64,000 bases of DNA from Bin87 sp965204685 (GCA_965204685.1 OZ242004.1:3658001-3722000); one strand, 5' to 3'. Shown: positions 8,366-16,896, counted from the first letter of the stretch. Program-made: numbers and translations. Notes: generated by a model not told the origin, from the sequence alone.

Positions 8366-9884
8366 ATGCCCAGCGCATGCAACGTACCCAGCCGAACGAT
8401 TTTCACCGGGGACAACTTGGACATCCTCCGGGGGATCAACTCGGAGTGCATTGATCTCATCTATCTGGACCCGCCGTTCAACTCCAACCAGAGCTACGCC
8501 GCGCCTTTGGACAGCGAGGCCCGAGGCGCGGAGTTCGATGACGTTTGGACGTTGGATGACATGAAAGAAGAATGGATTGATGAGATTGAGTTCCGCCGCC
8601 CCTCGCTGTTTCATCTCATCAACGGGGCCAAGCTGGCCCACGGGGAAAGCATGGCCGATTACCTCACCTTTATGAGCGTGCGGCTGCTGGAACTGCACCG
8701 GGTCTTGAAACCGACGGGCAGCATCTACCTGCACTGTGACGATACTGCGGTGCATTACCTGAAAGGAGTGATGGACGCGCTGTTTGGGCCGGAGAACTAC
8801 GTAAACAACATCGTCTGGAAACGGGCTACGTCGCACAACGACCCCAAGCGGTTCGGGCGCATACTTGACCACCTGCTTTTCTACTCCAGAGGAACCAACC
8901 GCCAGTGGAATGCGGATGCGATCACCACGCCCAAAGACGCCGACGAACTCCTTAAAGCGTATCCATCTCAAGATAAAAGGGGACGCTATCGCTCAGACAA
9001 CTTAACGGGGCCGCGGCATAACGCCCAACGGGGAAGCCCCAGCACGATGCCTTGGCGTGGGTACGATATTTACGCCATGAACCGGGTCTGGTCCGTGCCA
9101 AAGACGGGGAAGTACGCAGAATACATCGAGCAGAATTTCATCCCCGGCTACCGTGATATTGAGGGCATCCATGACCGATTAGAGGCGTTGGACCAGGCGG
9201 GCCTGATCCACCATCCGCAAAGCAGGGAAATGGCCGGGCCTGAAAAGGTACGCCGATGCGGATACGGGAAACCCGGCGCAGAACCTCTTTCTGCATCCGA
9301 CCGGGTTTACCAACTTCTCCACCAGAAGCGGCGAGTACACGGGTTGGAAAACGCAGAAGCCCGTTGCGCTGTTGGAGCAGATAATCAAGGCATCATCCAA
9401 TCCCGGCGACCTGGTACTGGACCCGTTCTGCGGCTGCGCCACCGCCTGCATTGCCGCCGAAAAGCCGGGACGTGAGTGGATTGGCATCGACAAACTGCCG
9501 CAAGCCGCTCAGGTGCTGACCGACCGGGCCAGGCGTGAATTGCAGATACCGCTGGGCAATGACTGGGCGGAATGGCAACCGATGACACTTGAAGAACCGC
9601 CCAGACGAAATGACTTGACGCTGTTGAGTCCGGCGGATCCGCAATCGGACCGGGAACTACTGTACGCTAGCCAGAACCGCAAATGTGTAGGCTGTCAGCA
9701 TGAGTTGCCCCTGCATGTGCTAACGATTGACCACATTCATCCCCGTTCGCTTGGGGGATTGGACGCTCTGGGCAACCTACAACTGATGTGCCACACCTGC
9801 AACGCCATCAAGGGCAACCGCAGCATGGACTACCTGCGGGAGCAACTGCATCGGCGGGGCATTTTGACGGTTTTGAGTGCCTGA
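8366..9884 (+). pseudogene. Frameshifted beta-class DNA methyltransferase fused to HNH domain
   Basis: The first frame starts at an ATG with GGAGG seven bases upstream. It carries motif IV LDPPFNSNQSY at residues 34-44, the methyltransferase order in which DPPF precedes the SAM-binding motif. Around 9225-9240 the coding potential moves to the next frame, where WPGLKRYADADTGNP, TGWKTQKPVALLEQII and motif I VLDPFCGCATACIA follow. The C-terminus is an HNH nuclease domain. One extra base near the GGGAAA run would explain the break, so this may be a true inactivating mutation or an assembly error. As it stands the full-length enzyme cannot be made. Substrate would be adenine N6 or cytosine N4. Confidence 0.8.
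9372..9884 (+). CDS. C-terminal part of the methyltransferase with HNH endonuclease domain
   Basis: This open frame continues the broken methyltransferase. It begins inside motif I (LVLDPFCGCATACIAAEKPG), runs through REWIGIDKLPQAAQVL, and then carries the HNH module: CVGC near residue 100, VLTIDHIHPRSLGGLD and NLQLMCHTCNAIKGN. Two CxxC pairs would hold a structural zinc and the DH/H residues form the beta-beta-alpha metal site. A methyltransferase and a nuclease in one chain suggests a self-contained modification-restriction activity. The independent start at 9372 is only nominal, and the entry is best read together with the upstream frame. Confidence 0.6.
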   Translation: MEQIIKASSNPGDLVLDPFCGCATACIAAEKPGREWIGIDKLPQAAQVLTDRARRELQIPLGNDWAEWQPMTLEEPPRRNDLTLLSPADPQSDRELLYASQNRKCVGCQHELPLHVLTIDHIHPRSLGGLDALGNLQLMCHTCNAIKGNRSMDYLREQLHRRGILTVLSA

Positions 9885-9916
9885 ACGGGCTGATCCTTGC
9901 TGCTACGATTAGAACT

Positions 9917-10369
9917 ATGATCCCCAATCGGAACAAATTGCCCGCTTGGATCCGCTTCTCATGGTGGCTCGCCAACGCCCTGTTCAGGCCGGTCATATAC
10001 GTCTTGATCGGCGCAACAGTCGCCTTAGGACTGTTGGCGGCTGCGTTTGGGGCTGACCCTTCAGCCATCATGGCCGCGTTCGTAGCGGAAGCCACGATAG
10101 ATGTTTGGCCGCTGGTTCTCCATTTGTTCGGGATATGGGCCGCGTTCACCACACTTGCGGCAGTACTGTCTGCCGATATTGGAGAGATTTGCCGACTTTC
10201 TGACACAGGAAGAAGTCGGCTGGGATACACCCTGCTGGGTCGATACGCCATTAAGTTGGTACCCCTCTTCAATAACTCGTTGCGAGTAGGTACTCCCTTC
10301 GCCAATCGCCCCGTCGCTCACAGCGTTAAGTGGGTGGCAGGAACGCATCCACCGTTGGTGTACGAGTAG
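9917..10369 (+). CDS. Small membrane protein, unknown
   Basis: A 150-residue product starting at an ATG 32 bases after the HNH frame. Two hydrophobic segments are visible (PVIYVLIGATVALGLLAAAF near 24-43, and WPLVLHLFGIWAAFTTLAAV near 64-83), followed by a soluble tail. I recognise no family. It follows the methyltransferase-HNH gene on the same strand and may belong to the same accessory unit. Confidence 0.45.
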   Translation: MIPNRNKLPAWIRFSWWLANALFRPVIYVLIGATVALGLLAAAFGADPSAIMAAFVAEATIDVWPLVLHLFGIWAAFTTLAAVLSADIGEICRLSDTGRSRLGYTLLGRYAIKLVPLFNNSLRVGTPFANRPVAHSVKWVAGTHPPLVYE

Positions 10370-10428
10370 ATTCGCGTTGCAAACATTGCGACTTCTCAGA
10401 ATCAAAACCTGCACTCTTCGGAGGAAAA

Positions 10429-10632
10429 ATGAACAGCATTATATTTGCAGCCGTAGTTCTGCCGATTCTGGCAATCATCGCGATTGCCGTCGCAGTCAAC
10501 ATACTCCCGTCTATGGTGAACGCGTTCGTCACCACCCTCCAGGACCTGGCAAGGGCTTACCCGGTGCTGACGGTTATCGCCCTGTTCGTCGGAATAGGGA
10601 TGATGCTTCTCGCCGCATTCGGGAAGCACTGA
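10429..10632 (+). CDS. Very small membrane protein, unknown
   Basis: A 67-residue product with two hydrophobic stretches (IIFAAVVLPILAIIAIAVAV and VLTVIALFVGIGMMLLAAF) separated by about 15 residues. The ATG at 10429 is preceded by CGGAGG with a short A-rich spacer, which favours it over the longer open frame upstream. Its stop is 24 bases before a strong terminator. No family recognised. The small size and position after a methyltransferase-HNH gene make a membrane effector or immunity role conceivable but unproven. Confidence 0.5.
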   Translation: MNSIIFAAVVLPILAIIAIAVAVNILPSMVNAFVTTLQDLARAYPVLTVIALFVGIGMMLLAAFGKH

Positions 10633-10655
10633 TTGGCAAGGTTGCCATGATACGT

Positions 10656-10694
10656 ATCTGGTGTCGTACGGCGGTGCGACACCAGATTGTTTTT
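10656..10694 (+). terminator. Rho-independent terminator
   Basis: A perfect 11-bp stem ATCTGGTGTCG / CGACACCAGAT with a 10-base loop is followed by TTGTTTTTA. It ends the plus-strand methyltransferase/membrane-protein unit and faces the convergent acyl-CoA dehydrogenase gene. Confidence 0.88.
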
Positions 10695-10717
10695 ATACTC
10701 TCAAAGTGGCAGAACCT

Positions 10718-11872
10718 TCAATCAGCGAGGCTCTGCTGGAAAACCTGGTCCCAGGCCAGGGCCCACGGGGGGCGGAGGTAGCCCAGGGCGCGCACGTCGT
10801 CGTACCAGGCGGACAGCGGGGAGTAACGGGTGTAGGCGCTGCCCCCGGAGAGCTTGCAGAGGCGGCCCAGGCAGTCCTCGGCGAGGCGGGCCACACTCTC
10901 TTTCGCCAGGAGAAGTTCGCGGCGGCCGGTGTTGGTCTCGAGGCAGCGGATGGCGCCCTCCCAGGCTTGGCCGATGAGCCAGGCCTCCTGTTCGGCGTGA
11001 GCCCATTCGACCTGCTGAAACGCGCGCAGGCCGGGGTCGGACGCCATGCCGTTCTTGATGCGGGGGCGCACGTGGTCCATGGCCGCGTCGACGACGCCAA
11101 CGACCACCGAGGTGAACGCGGCGGCGCCCAAACCGCCGTTAGCGCCCATCAACTCGGCCTGGTGGTTGGGCCAAGCTACGCGGGTGGCCGGAAAATCCGC
11201 GAATTCGAAAGCGTGGCTGTTGGTGGACTTCATGCCGTGACCGCGCCACTCGGCGGTGAGCTTCAGGCCGGTGGTGCCATCCCAGGGGTGGTTGCGGACT
11301 TCCATGAAGAACAGGTCGGGGACGGTTTCGCCGGCGGCCAGGGCCCGGGTGGTCATGAAAGAGGTGAGGCCGGACCCGCTGCCGAAGTGCTTCTGACCGG
11401 AGATGCGATAGCCGAAGTCGCTTTCGCCGTCGGGCTCGCAGACGCTGGCAGTGCGGGAGGTGTCGCCGCCGGAGCCGGGCTCGCTGACGATGGTGCCCCA
11501 CCAGCAGCCGCTGTGGACGCTGTCGAACACGGCGTTACGCTGCTTGATCCAACCGGCGGTGAAGGGTTCGGGGACGGTGGGCAGCCGCCAGGACGACAAC
11601 ACCAGATGGTGCATGGCGCTGGCCAAGGTGATGGACGGATCGCCGACGGCCAGCTTGCGGAGCATGGAGCAGATGGGCCGGGCGGACTGCTCGATGCTCT
11701 CCCAGGTGCCGCCCAGATCGGTGGGCACCGCCATGAGGGGAACGCCGATCTGGGCCAGGCGCGCGTAATCGGCAGGGTCGGCCTGGGTGCGCTGCTGGCG
11801 GTCGGCCCGCTCTTCGGCCCATTCGGCCGCCACGACGGGAGCCTGTTCCAGGATGGATGCAATGGTCGTCAT
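10718..11872 (-). CDS. Acyl-CoA dehydrogenase family protein (DszC-like)
   Basis: A 384-residue flavoprotein of the acyl-CoA dehydrogenase fold. The middle beta domain shows WWGTIVSEPGSGGDTSRTAS and YRISGQKHFGSGSG, the flavin/substrate-contacting strands. The C-terminal helical domain ends with GGSAYTRYSPLSAWYDDVRA, which is typical of the DszC/hydroxylase-like branch rather than of classical beta-oxidation enzymes. The reaction may therefore be desaturation or flavin-dependent monooxygenation. The start ATG lies four bases beyond the Uma2 stop and has GGAG ten bases upstream, so it is the last gene of the sulfite-oxidase/Uma2/ACAD unit. Confidence 0.82.
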   Translation of the reverse strand: MTTIASILEQAPVVAAEWAEERADRQQRTQADPADYARLAQIGVPLMAVPTDLGGTWESIEQSARPICSMLRKLAVGDPSITLASAMHHLVLSSWRLPTVPEPFTAGWIKQRNAVFDSVHSGCWWGTIVSEPGSGGDTSRTASVCEPDGESDFGYRISGQKHFGSGSGLTSFMTTRALAAGETVPDLFFMEVRNHPWDGTTGLKLTAEWRGHGMKSTNSHAFEFADFPATRVAWPNHQAELMGANGGLGAAAFTSVVVGVVDAAMDHVRPRIKNGMASDPGLRAFQQVEWAHAEQEAWLIGQAWEGAIRCLETNTGRRELLLAKESVARLAEDCLGRLCKLSGGSAYTRYSPLSAWYDDVRALGYLRPPWALAWDQVFQQSLAD

Positions 11873-11876
11873 GCTG

Positions 11877-12563
11877 TTATTCTCCGCGGCCCGTCAGTTC
11901 GGCGTAGCGGTCGAACACGAGCCTCTTCACGTCAAATACAAAACCGGTCAGCACATCATCGCCGGACAGGGTGTCGGGATCGTCAAGTACTTCAACCTCC
12001 AGCCCCGTCCGGTAGACATAGACGCGCCGCCCGTAGGGGTCGATATACCAACCGAGTCGGGCGCCGCCATCCATCCATTCCTGCATCTTGGCCAGACCGG
12101 CCTCGACGCGGTCGGTTCGGGAGCGAACCTCGACGACGAAATCGGGCGCGCCGGGAATAGCGCTCCGGTATTCGCCGGAGCGGAGGGCGTCGAACCTTTC
12201 CTGGGTGATCCAGGCGGCATCGGGTATGTACATTGCACCGCTGGGCAACTGGTAAATCACGTTCTGAGAGGATGCATAGCCACCGTTCTCGTTTTGCCAC
12301 AGTACCAACGGGGCGTTGGTCTGGTTCTCGCCGATGTTGCTCTCCCAACCCGCTGGCGGCATAACGATCAATTCTCCCTGGGCAGTGTATTCAAACTCGT
12401 AGGGTTCGTTGTCGCAAGCCATGCGGAAGAACCGCTCGGCGAAATCCGGCACGCACGAGTCGATATCCAGAGCTGACAGATCGATACGCAAAGGGAGCGA
12501 CAGCGACAATCCAGTCTCAACTGCCGCGTCGGTTTGGCGAGCAGGTTTGGCGGCCGTGGTCAT
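11877..12563 (-). CDS. Uma2 family (DUF820) putative endonuclease, copy 1
   Basis: A 228-residue protein of the Uma2 family, which has a PD-(D/E)xK nuclease-like fold and unknown biological role. Seen here are GELIVMPPAG, YIPDAAWITQERFDAL (first acidic residue), GAPDFVVEVRSRTD (E of the ExK-like motif, with K replaced) and WYIDPYGRRVYVYR. The start ATG at 12563 lies five bases after the sulfite-oxidase stop. The frame is open far upstream, but that is the shadow of the molybdoenzyme. It is a close paralog of the gene at 14355-15035. Confidence 0.85.
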   Translation of the reverse strand: MTTAAKPARQTDAAVETGLSLSLPLRIDLSALDIDSCVPDFAERFFRMACDNEPYEFEYTAQGELIVMPPAGWESNIGENQTNAPLVLWQNENGGYASSQNVIYQLPSGAMYIPDAAWITQERFDALRSGEYRSAIPGAPDFVVEVRSRTDRVEAGLAKMQEWMDGGARLGWYIDPYGRRVYVYRTGLEVEVLDDPDTLSGDDVLTGFVFDVKRLVFDRYAELTGRGE

Positions 12564-12568
12564 GGCGG

Positions 12569-13774
12569 TTACTCGACGGTGATGTCGTAGCCGACGATGG
12601 CGCTGAAGTTCTTGCGCATGTTGTTGTAGCGCGGCTCGTGGGACTGGACGTTGCCGACGCTGTCGGTGGCGCGGGACATGACGGTGTACTGACCGGGCGC
12701 AGCGTCCCAGACCCAGGACCAGCGCCGCCACATCCAGCGTTCCGCGGGTTCCTCCAGGCGGGCCGGCTGCCAGGACTTCCCGCCGTCCACGCTGACGTCC
12801 ACCTGGGTGATGGCGCCGCCGCCGCTCCAGGCATAGCCACGGACCACGTGCTGGCCGGCGGGCAGGGTGGAGGTATCGTCGTTGGGCTGGGACACCAGGG
12901 ACTTCACGCCGATGGTGGTTATCAATTCCTTGTTGGGATCGTCGGGAGAGTCGCCGTAGTAGTAGAAGTTGTAGTGGTACCAGCAGTCGGGTTCGTGATC
13001 CAAGACTTCCAGGCGGCGCAGCCACTTGACCGACCAGTTGCCGGACCAGCCGGGCACGAGAAGGCGGATGGGTGCGCCGTGCAGGTGCTCCAGGACCTGG
13101 CCGTTCTGCGCGTAGGCGAGGATGGTGTCGGGGTGGAGAGCTTTCTGGAGGGGAAGGCCCTTGTCGTAGAAGAACGGCTCGGTACCTTCTTCGGCGGTGG
13201 CGGGCACGCCTTCGTCCCAGCCTTCGGCGCGGATATGGGTGGCGCGTCCGGTCAGGCCGGCCGCGTTGAGGACGGCGGCCAGGGGCACGCCGGTCCATTC
13301 GCTGCCGGACAGGATCATGCGCTCCTGGGTACGGGACGGGCGTGGGCCCTCGCCCTTGAAGTACTCGAAGTAGGTGGCGTCGCTGCCGGAGCATTCCATG
13401 ACGGTGCGAACCGAGCGGGACGGAAAACGGCGAACGTCGTCGTAGGTCAGGCGCAGGGGTTTCTTGACCTCACCGTCCACGGAAAGGGACCAGTCGCGGA
13501 CGGTCACCGGGTCGGGGACGCCGAAATGCTGGACGACGTAGTGCAATTCGGTGGGCGTGATGAGGCCCTCCAAGTCCATGACCGGCGTGCGGACGCGTTC
13601 GGTCTTGCCGTCGGGCCGGGGCAGGGTAACGGGTTCGACCTTCTTGTGGGGCCAACCGTACCAGGAGTCGGTGTTCTCATCGGCGTCCGCCGACTGGGCG
13701 CCGTCCATTTGCAAAAAGTCGGGCCGAGCCGCATCGTCGGACTGATTTTCCGGGGCGTTCTGCTGGGTAGTCAT
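12569..13774 (-). CDS. Sulfite-oxidase-type molybdopterin enzyme
   Basis: A 401-residue sulfite oxidase/SoxC-like protein. The N-terminal half is the Moco domain, with the conserved cysteine in VRTVMECSGSDATYF (Mo ligand) and GAPIRLLVPGWSGNWSVKWL (cofactor pocket). The C-terminal half is the dimerisation domain (VDVSVDGGKSWQPARLE, RWMWRRWSWVWDA). It should oxidise sulfite, or a related oxo-acid, to sulfate. No Tat or Sec signal is visible, so it appears cytoplasmic or relies on a partner. The ATG at 13774 has GGAG 11 bases upstream, and the open frame beyond it lacks support. It heads an operon with Uma2 and an acyl-CoA dehydrogenase. No cytochrome partner is next to it. Confidence 0.88.
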   Translation of the reverse strand: MTTQQNAPENQSDDAARPDFLQMDGAQSADADENTDSWYGWPHKKVEPVTLPRPDGKTERVRTPVMDLEGLITPTELHYVVQHFGVPDPVTVRDWSLSVDGEVKKPLRLTYDDVRRFPSRSVRTVMECSGSDATYFEYFKGEGPRPSRTQERMILSGSEWTGVPLAAVLNAAGLTGRATHIRAEGWDEGVPATAEEGTEPFFYDKGLPLQKALHPDTILAYAQNGQVLEHLHGAPIRLLVPGWSGNWSVKWLRRLEVLDHEPDCWYHYNFYYYGDSPDDPNKELITTIGVKSLVSQPNDDTSTLPAGQHVVRGYAWSGGGAITQVDVSVDGGKSWQPARLEEPAERWMWRRWSWVWDAAPGQYTVMSRATDSVGNVQSHEPRYNNMRKNFSAIVGYDITVE

Positions 13775-13904
13775 TCGATGTGCATCTCCAGGGTTGGATG
13801 GCCAGCCCAGGGCCGGCGATGTGCCAGTTTCCCATGCCGGCGGCACGGCGACAAGTGGCGGATGAGGCTCGCGCTTACTCGGTTTGCGGCGGGGGAACGT
13901 GAGA

Positions 13905-14009
13905 AGCAGGATTTTTAATATTCAGGGATTATCAGGATTGGAACCGTTCCGTTATGGAGCTCTCCCAATCCTGCACAATCGTTAAATCTCGTGGATCCCG
14001 CTACTGACG
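13905..14009. repeat. Family 1 palindromic repeat, subfamily with GGAACCGTT core
   Basis: It begins GAAGCAGGATTTTTAA and ends ACTGACGA, degenerate versions of the family termini. The core ATTGGAACCGTTCCGTTATG and GAGCTCTCCCAATCC is shared almost exactly with the copy at 18782-18894. It fills most of the gap between the sulfite-oxidase gene start (13774) and the zinc-finger-like gene (14107). The rest of that gap shows nothing else. Confidence 0.7.
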
Positions 14010-14106
14010 ATTTACGGAACCGGGTACGCGCGAGGATTTGACACCGGGCGCGGACGCAGGAACAATCGCGGGAAGTCGCACCCCGCAGGAACGCCAGGAG
14101 GTTCGC

Positions 14107-14364
14107 GTGACCACGCTGCATATCATCGTCGAGATTACGGAGCAGGTACCCACGGGGCGAACGGAGTGGCGCGTGGACTGCGCCGAGTGCGACTGGTACG
14201 ACATATTCGACGACCGGCGGCGCGCGGAGGATGCGGCGACCCGCCACGTGGGCCAAACCCACGAGTCGGAACCGACGTACAACCGGATTGTGCAGACGCT
14301 GCGGATCGAACCGAACCCGGAAGAAAGCGACCTGGTGGCAACCGACGGCGACGGCTATTCGTAG
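14107..14364 (+). CDS. Small C2H2-like zinc-finger protein, unknown
   Basis: An 85-residue protein starting at GTG 14107 with AGGAGG five bases upstream. It contains VDCAECDWYDIFDD, then RHVGQTH, giving the spacing C-x2-C-x19-H-x4-H of a C2H2-like metal site. An acidic C-terminus follows. It could be a DNA- or protein-binding regulator, but this is inference. It is a plus-strand gene inside a minus-strand cluster, and its last 10 bases overlap the 3' end of the convergent Uma2 gene. Confidence 0.62.
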   Translation: MTTLHIIVEITEQVPTGRTEWRVDCAECDWYDIFDDRRRAEDAATRHVGQTHESEPTYNRIVQTLRIEPNPEESDLVATDGDGYS

Positions 14365-15035
14365 CGGTCAAAAATCAGCCGCCGCACCTCCAGCACAAAG
14401 CCGGGCATCAGGGCTTCTCCGGACAGCGTTTCCGGGTTTTCCAGCACTTCAACTTCCTGGCCGGCGCGGTACACATAGACCCGGCGCCGGTATGGCTGGA
14501 TGTACCAGCCCATCCTGACGCCGGCGTCCATCCATTCCTGCATTTTGGCAAGGCCGGCCCTCAGGCTGTCGGAGCGTGAATGCAGCTCAATAACAAAATC
14601 GGGCGCTCCGTTAATGGAGCCGCGCTGTTCCTGGGCGGTGAGGTTTTCAAATCGTTCCTGGGAGATCCAGGCGGCATCGGGCATGTACTGCGCTCCGCTG
14701 GGCAGACGGAAGAGCGAGGTCTGAGGGTAAGTACGTCCGGGGTTATCCACACCCCAAAAGAACAGCGGGGCATTTACTCCCTGCTCGCCATGACTGCCCT
14801 CTGCACCGACGGGAGGCAATATGATCAGCTCGCCTTTTGATGAGTATTCAAACTCGTAACATTCGTTGTCCCGGGAAAGCAGGCATAGCCTTTCGCCAAA
14901 ATCCGGGGTACTGTCGTCAACTCCCAGCGCGGCCAACTTCAAACGCAGCGGACCAACTAAGGGGAATGGGGGAAAGTCGTCCGCGTTATCCGTCGCCGGG
15001 CCAACTACGGTTGGTTCTGGCGCTTGCGTGGCCAT
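14355..15035 (-). CDS. Uma2 family (DUF820) putative endonuclease, copy 2
   Basis: A 226-residue Uma2 protein strongly similar to the one at 11877-12563. Both share CYEFEYSSKGELIILPP-like, LPSGAxYxPDAAWIxQERF, GLAKMQEWMD and ETLSGEAL-like segments. The putative catalytic acid pair is PDAAW and PDFVIELHS. The ATG at 15035 has CGGAGG upstream and lies 29 bases beyond the rhodanese stop, so it is probably cotranscribed with it. The frame open upstream of this ATG is a shadow of the rhodanese gene. Its 3' end overlaps the convergent zinc-finger-like gene by 10 bases. Confidence 0.85.
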   Translation of the reverse strand: MATQAPEPTVVGPATDNADDFPPFPLVGPLRLKLAALGVDDSTPDFGERLCLLSRDNECYEFEYSSKGELIILPPVGAEGSHGEQGVNAPLFFWGVDNPGRTYPQTSLFRLPSGAQYMPDAAWISQERFENLTAQEQRGSINGAPDFVIELHSRSDSLRAGLAKMQEWMDAGVRMGWYIQPYRRRVYVYRAGQEVEVLENPETLSGEALMPGFVLEVRRLIFDRYE

Positions 15036-15064
15036 AACGCTGCCTCCGTTGAACGCAACGGTCC

Positions 15065-16684
15065 TTATGCGCCCGGCGCGTATTTCTCGCCCAGCGCCGT
15101 CTCCCAGCGCAGGTAGTTCTGCATGTCGGCGTAGGTGCGGTCGGGGCCGCTGAAGACGACGTCCGACGGAGTGCGTGTGACCCCGCTCAGTCCTTCCTCC
15201 ACAGGCAGCCGGGACGCCTGCCATGCAGTCATGCCGCCGGCCAGGGCCCTGGCGTTGGAATAGCCGATCTGGCGGAGCGTCGCCGCCGCCAGCAGAGACT
15301 GCCGCCCATCGACGCAGGTGACGACGATGCTGACGTCATTGGATTGAACGTGGTCGCTGATCTGCCATTCCAGCCATCCGCGCGGGACCCAGCGGGACCC
15401 GGGCACGTGAGCGCGGGCGAAATCCTGGCTGGTGTCGACGAAGATGATCACGTCGGGCCGGTTTTGGTCGAGGGACTTGGCCGAAAGGGTGGGCACCGTG
15501 CGACGGGCCTCCGCCAACAGTTCGGACTCCGTTTCGCCGGCGATGGAACCGTCGTTCAAGGCCCCCAGGCTCATGCCGGATTCCAAGGGACGGCCGGCGG
15601 CCACCCAAGCCTGGGTGCCGCCGTCGACGGCGTAGACCTCTTCGTGTCCGAGCTGGCGATACCACGAGGCGGTAAGGGCGGCCCGGGCTTTGCCATCGCA
15701 ACAGAACACTATGGGAGCGTTCTTCACGACGGCGACGTCATCGCTGCGCTGAACGCATTGTCCGCCGGGGAACCAACGGAACCCCGGGATGCGGCCGCGG
15801 TCATATTCCTCGGAAGTGCGCACGTCGATGAAGTAAATGCTTTCGGTAACGCTGCGGTCGGCCATGGCGTCGAGGCCGGCGACGTCCAGGAAGCGCACTC
15901 CGTCTTCAGCGGCGCACCTGTCAGCGTAGGCTTCCGCCGCGGCCCGGCCTTCCTCGGACACTCTGGGGAGGAGGTCCCTATCTGCGCCGGACTCCAGCTC
16001 GTAGCCGGCCAACACCCAGCCGGAGGTGCCGTTTTTGAGGCCGACGACCTCGCGGTCCAGGCCCATGCGTTGCAGAACCCGGGTCCCGATGATGCTGCGG
16101 GTCCGCCCGGCGCAGTTCACCACCACGGTGGTGTCCGGATCCAGGTCCGCCGTGATGTCGGTGATGCGGAGGGCCAACTCGCCGCCGGGCAGGCTGCGGC
16201 CGCCGGGGATGCAGAAGCGGCGGTATTCCTCGGGCGTTCGGGTGTCGAGGATCACCATTTTTTCGCCGCGGTCCATGCGGGCGCGCAGTTCGATGGCATC
16301 GATTTCCGGCACGTGGTGGACGACTTCGACCTTTTCGCCGAAGTCCTTGCTGGGGACGTTGACGCCCCATTCGGTTGGGTAGTCCAAGCTCACCCAGCGG
16401 TTGATGCCGCCATCCAGCCAGCCAACATTGGAAAATCCCATAGCTTCGACGGTTGCCGCGGCCGGGGAGACCCGGCGCCCATCATCATCACAGAGCACGA
16501 TCAAGGTGCCCGCGTGGGGTACGGCGTCGTGGAGGTCGAACTCCAACCGGCGACGGGGTATCAGGCTGCTTCCCGGGATGTGGCTGGTGTTGTATTCGCC
16601 CGGTTCGCGCACGTCGATCAGGGCAAAGGGAGTGGTGTCGTTGAACAACTCGTTGAGCTGCTCGGGACTGAACGGTTTAGCCAT
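15065..16684 (-). CDS. Four-domain rhodanese (sulfurtransferase)
   Basis: A 539-residue protein made of four rhodanese domains. Each has the entry motif (ALIDVREPGEYNTSHIPGS, VILDTRTPEEYRRFCIPGG, YFIDVRTSEEYDRGRIPGF, IFVDTSQDFARAHVPGS) and each keeps the persulfide-forming cysteine (VLCDDDGRR, VVNCAGRTRS, VFCCDGKARA, VVTCVDGRQS). Most rhodaneses have one or two domains, so four intact active sites in one chain is unusual. It should carry sulfane sulfur from thiosulfate or a persulfide to an acceptor, in the cytoplasm. The ATG at 16684 has GGAG ten bases upstream. It lies between a cysteine-dioxygenase-like gene and a Uma2 gene. Confidence 0.88.
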   Translation of the reverse strand: MAKPFSPEQLNELFNDTTPFALIDVREPGEYNTSHIPGSSLIPRRRLEFDLHDAVPHAGTLIVLCDDDGRRVSPAAATVEAMGFSNVGWLDGGINRWVSLDYPTEWGVNVPSKDFGEKVEVVHHVPEIDAIELRARMDRGEKMVILDTRTPEEYRRFCIPGGRSLPGGELALRITDITADLDPDTTVVVNCAGRTRSIIGTRVLQRMGLDREVVGLKNGTSGWVLAGYELESGADRDLLPRVSEEGRAAAEAYADRCAAEDGVRFLDVAGLDAMADRSVTESIYFIDVRTSEEYDRGRIPGFRWFPGGQCVQRSDDVAVVKNAPIVFCCDGKARAALTASWYRQLGHEEVYAVDGGTQAWVAAGRPLESGMSLGALNDGSIAGETESELLAEARRTVPTLSAKSLDQNRPDVIIFVDTSQDFARAHVPGSRWVPRGWLEWQISDHVQSNDVSIVVTCVDGRQSLLAAATLRQIGYSNARALAGGMTAWQASRLPVEEGLSGVTRTPSDVVFSGPDRTYADMQNYLRWETALGEKYAPGA

Positions 16685-16896
16685 CGGCGCATCTCCGTGA
16701 TCGAGGTCATGTAATTCCAATTAGCGTTGATTGATCCGCGGCCACTCCAAGGAGGGCGGCGGACACAATGTATTTTGACTCCTGCGCAATTTATCCATGC
16801 GCCGCGAGAAGTCGAGGAACAACCGCGTATTGGTATAACTGTGACGAGCGGGCAATTTACCGAGCCGGTAATATCAATCGTTATGCGTTAAGTATA

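Noticed and set aside
10661..12160. 499-codon plus-strand frame
   Set aside because: Antisense to the acyl-CoA dehydrogenase and Uma2 genes and crosses the terminator at 10656-10694. No family content.
12564..13394. N-terminal extension of the Uma2 frame
   Set aside because: This part of the open frame is the sulfite-oxidase gene read in the wrong frame. The ATG at 12563 begins the Uma2 homology.
15344..16714. 456-codon plus-strand frame
   Set aside because: Antisense shadow of the four-domain rhodanese.
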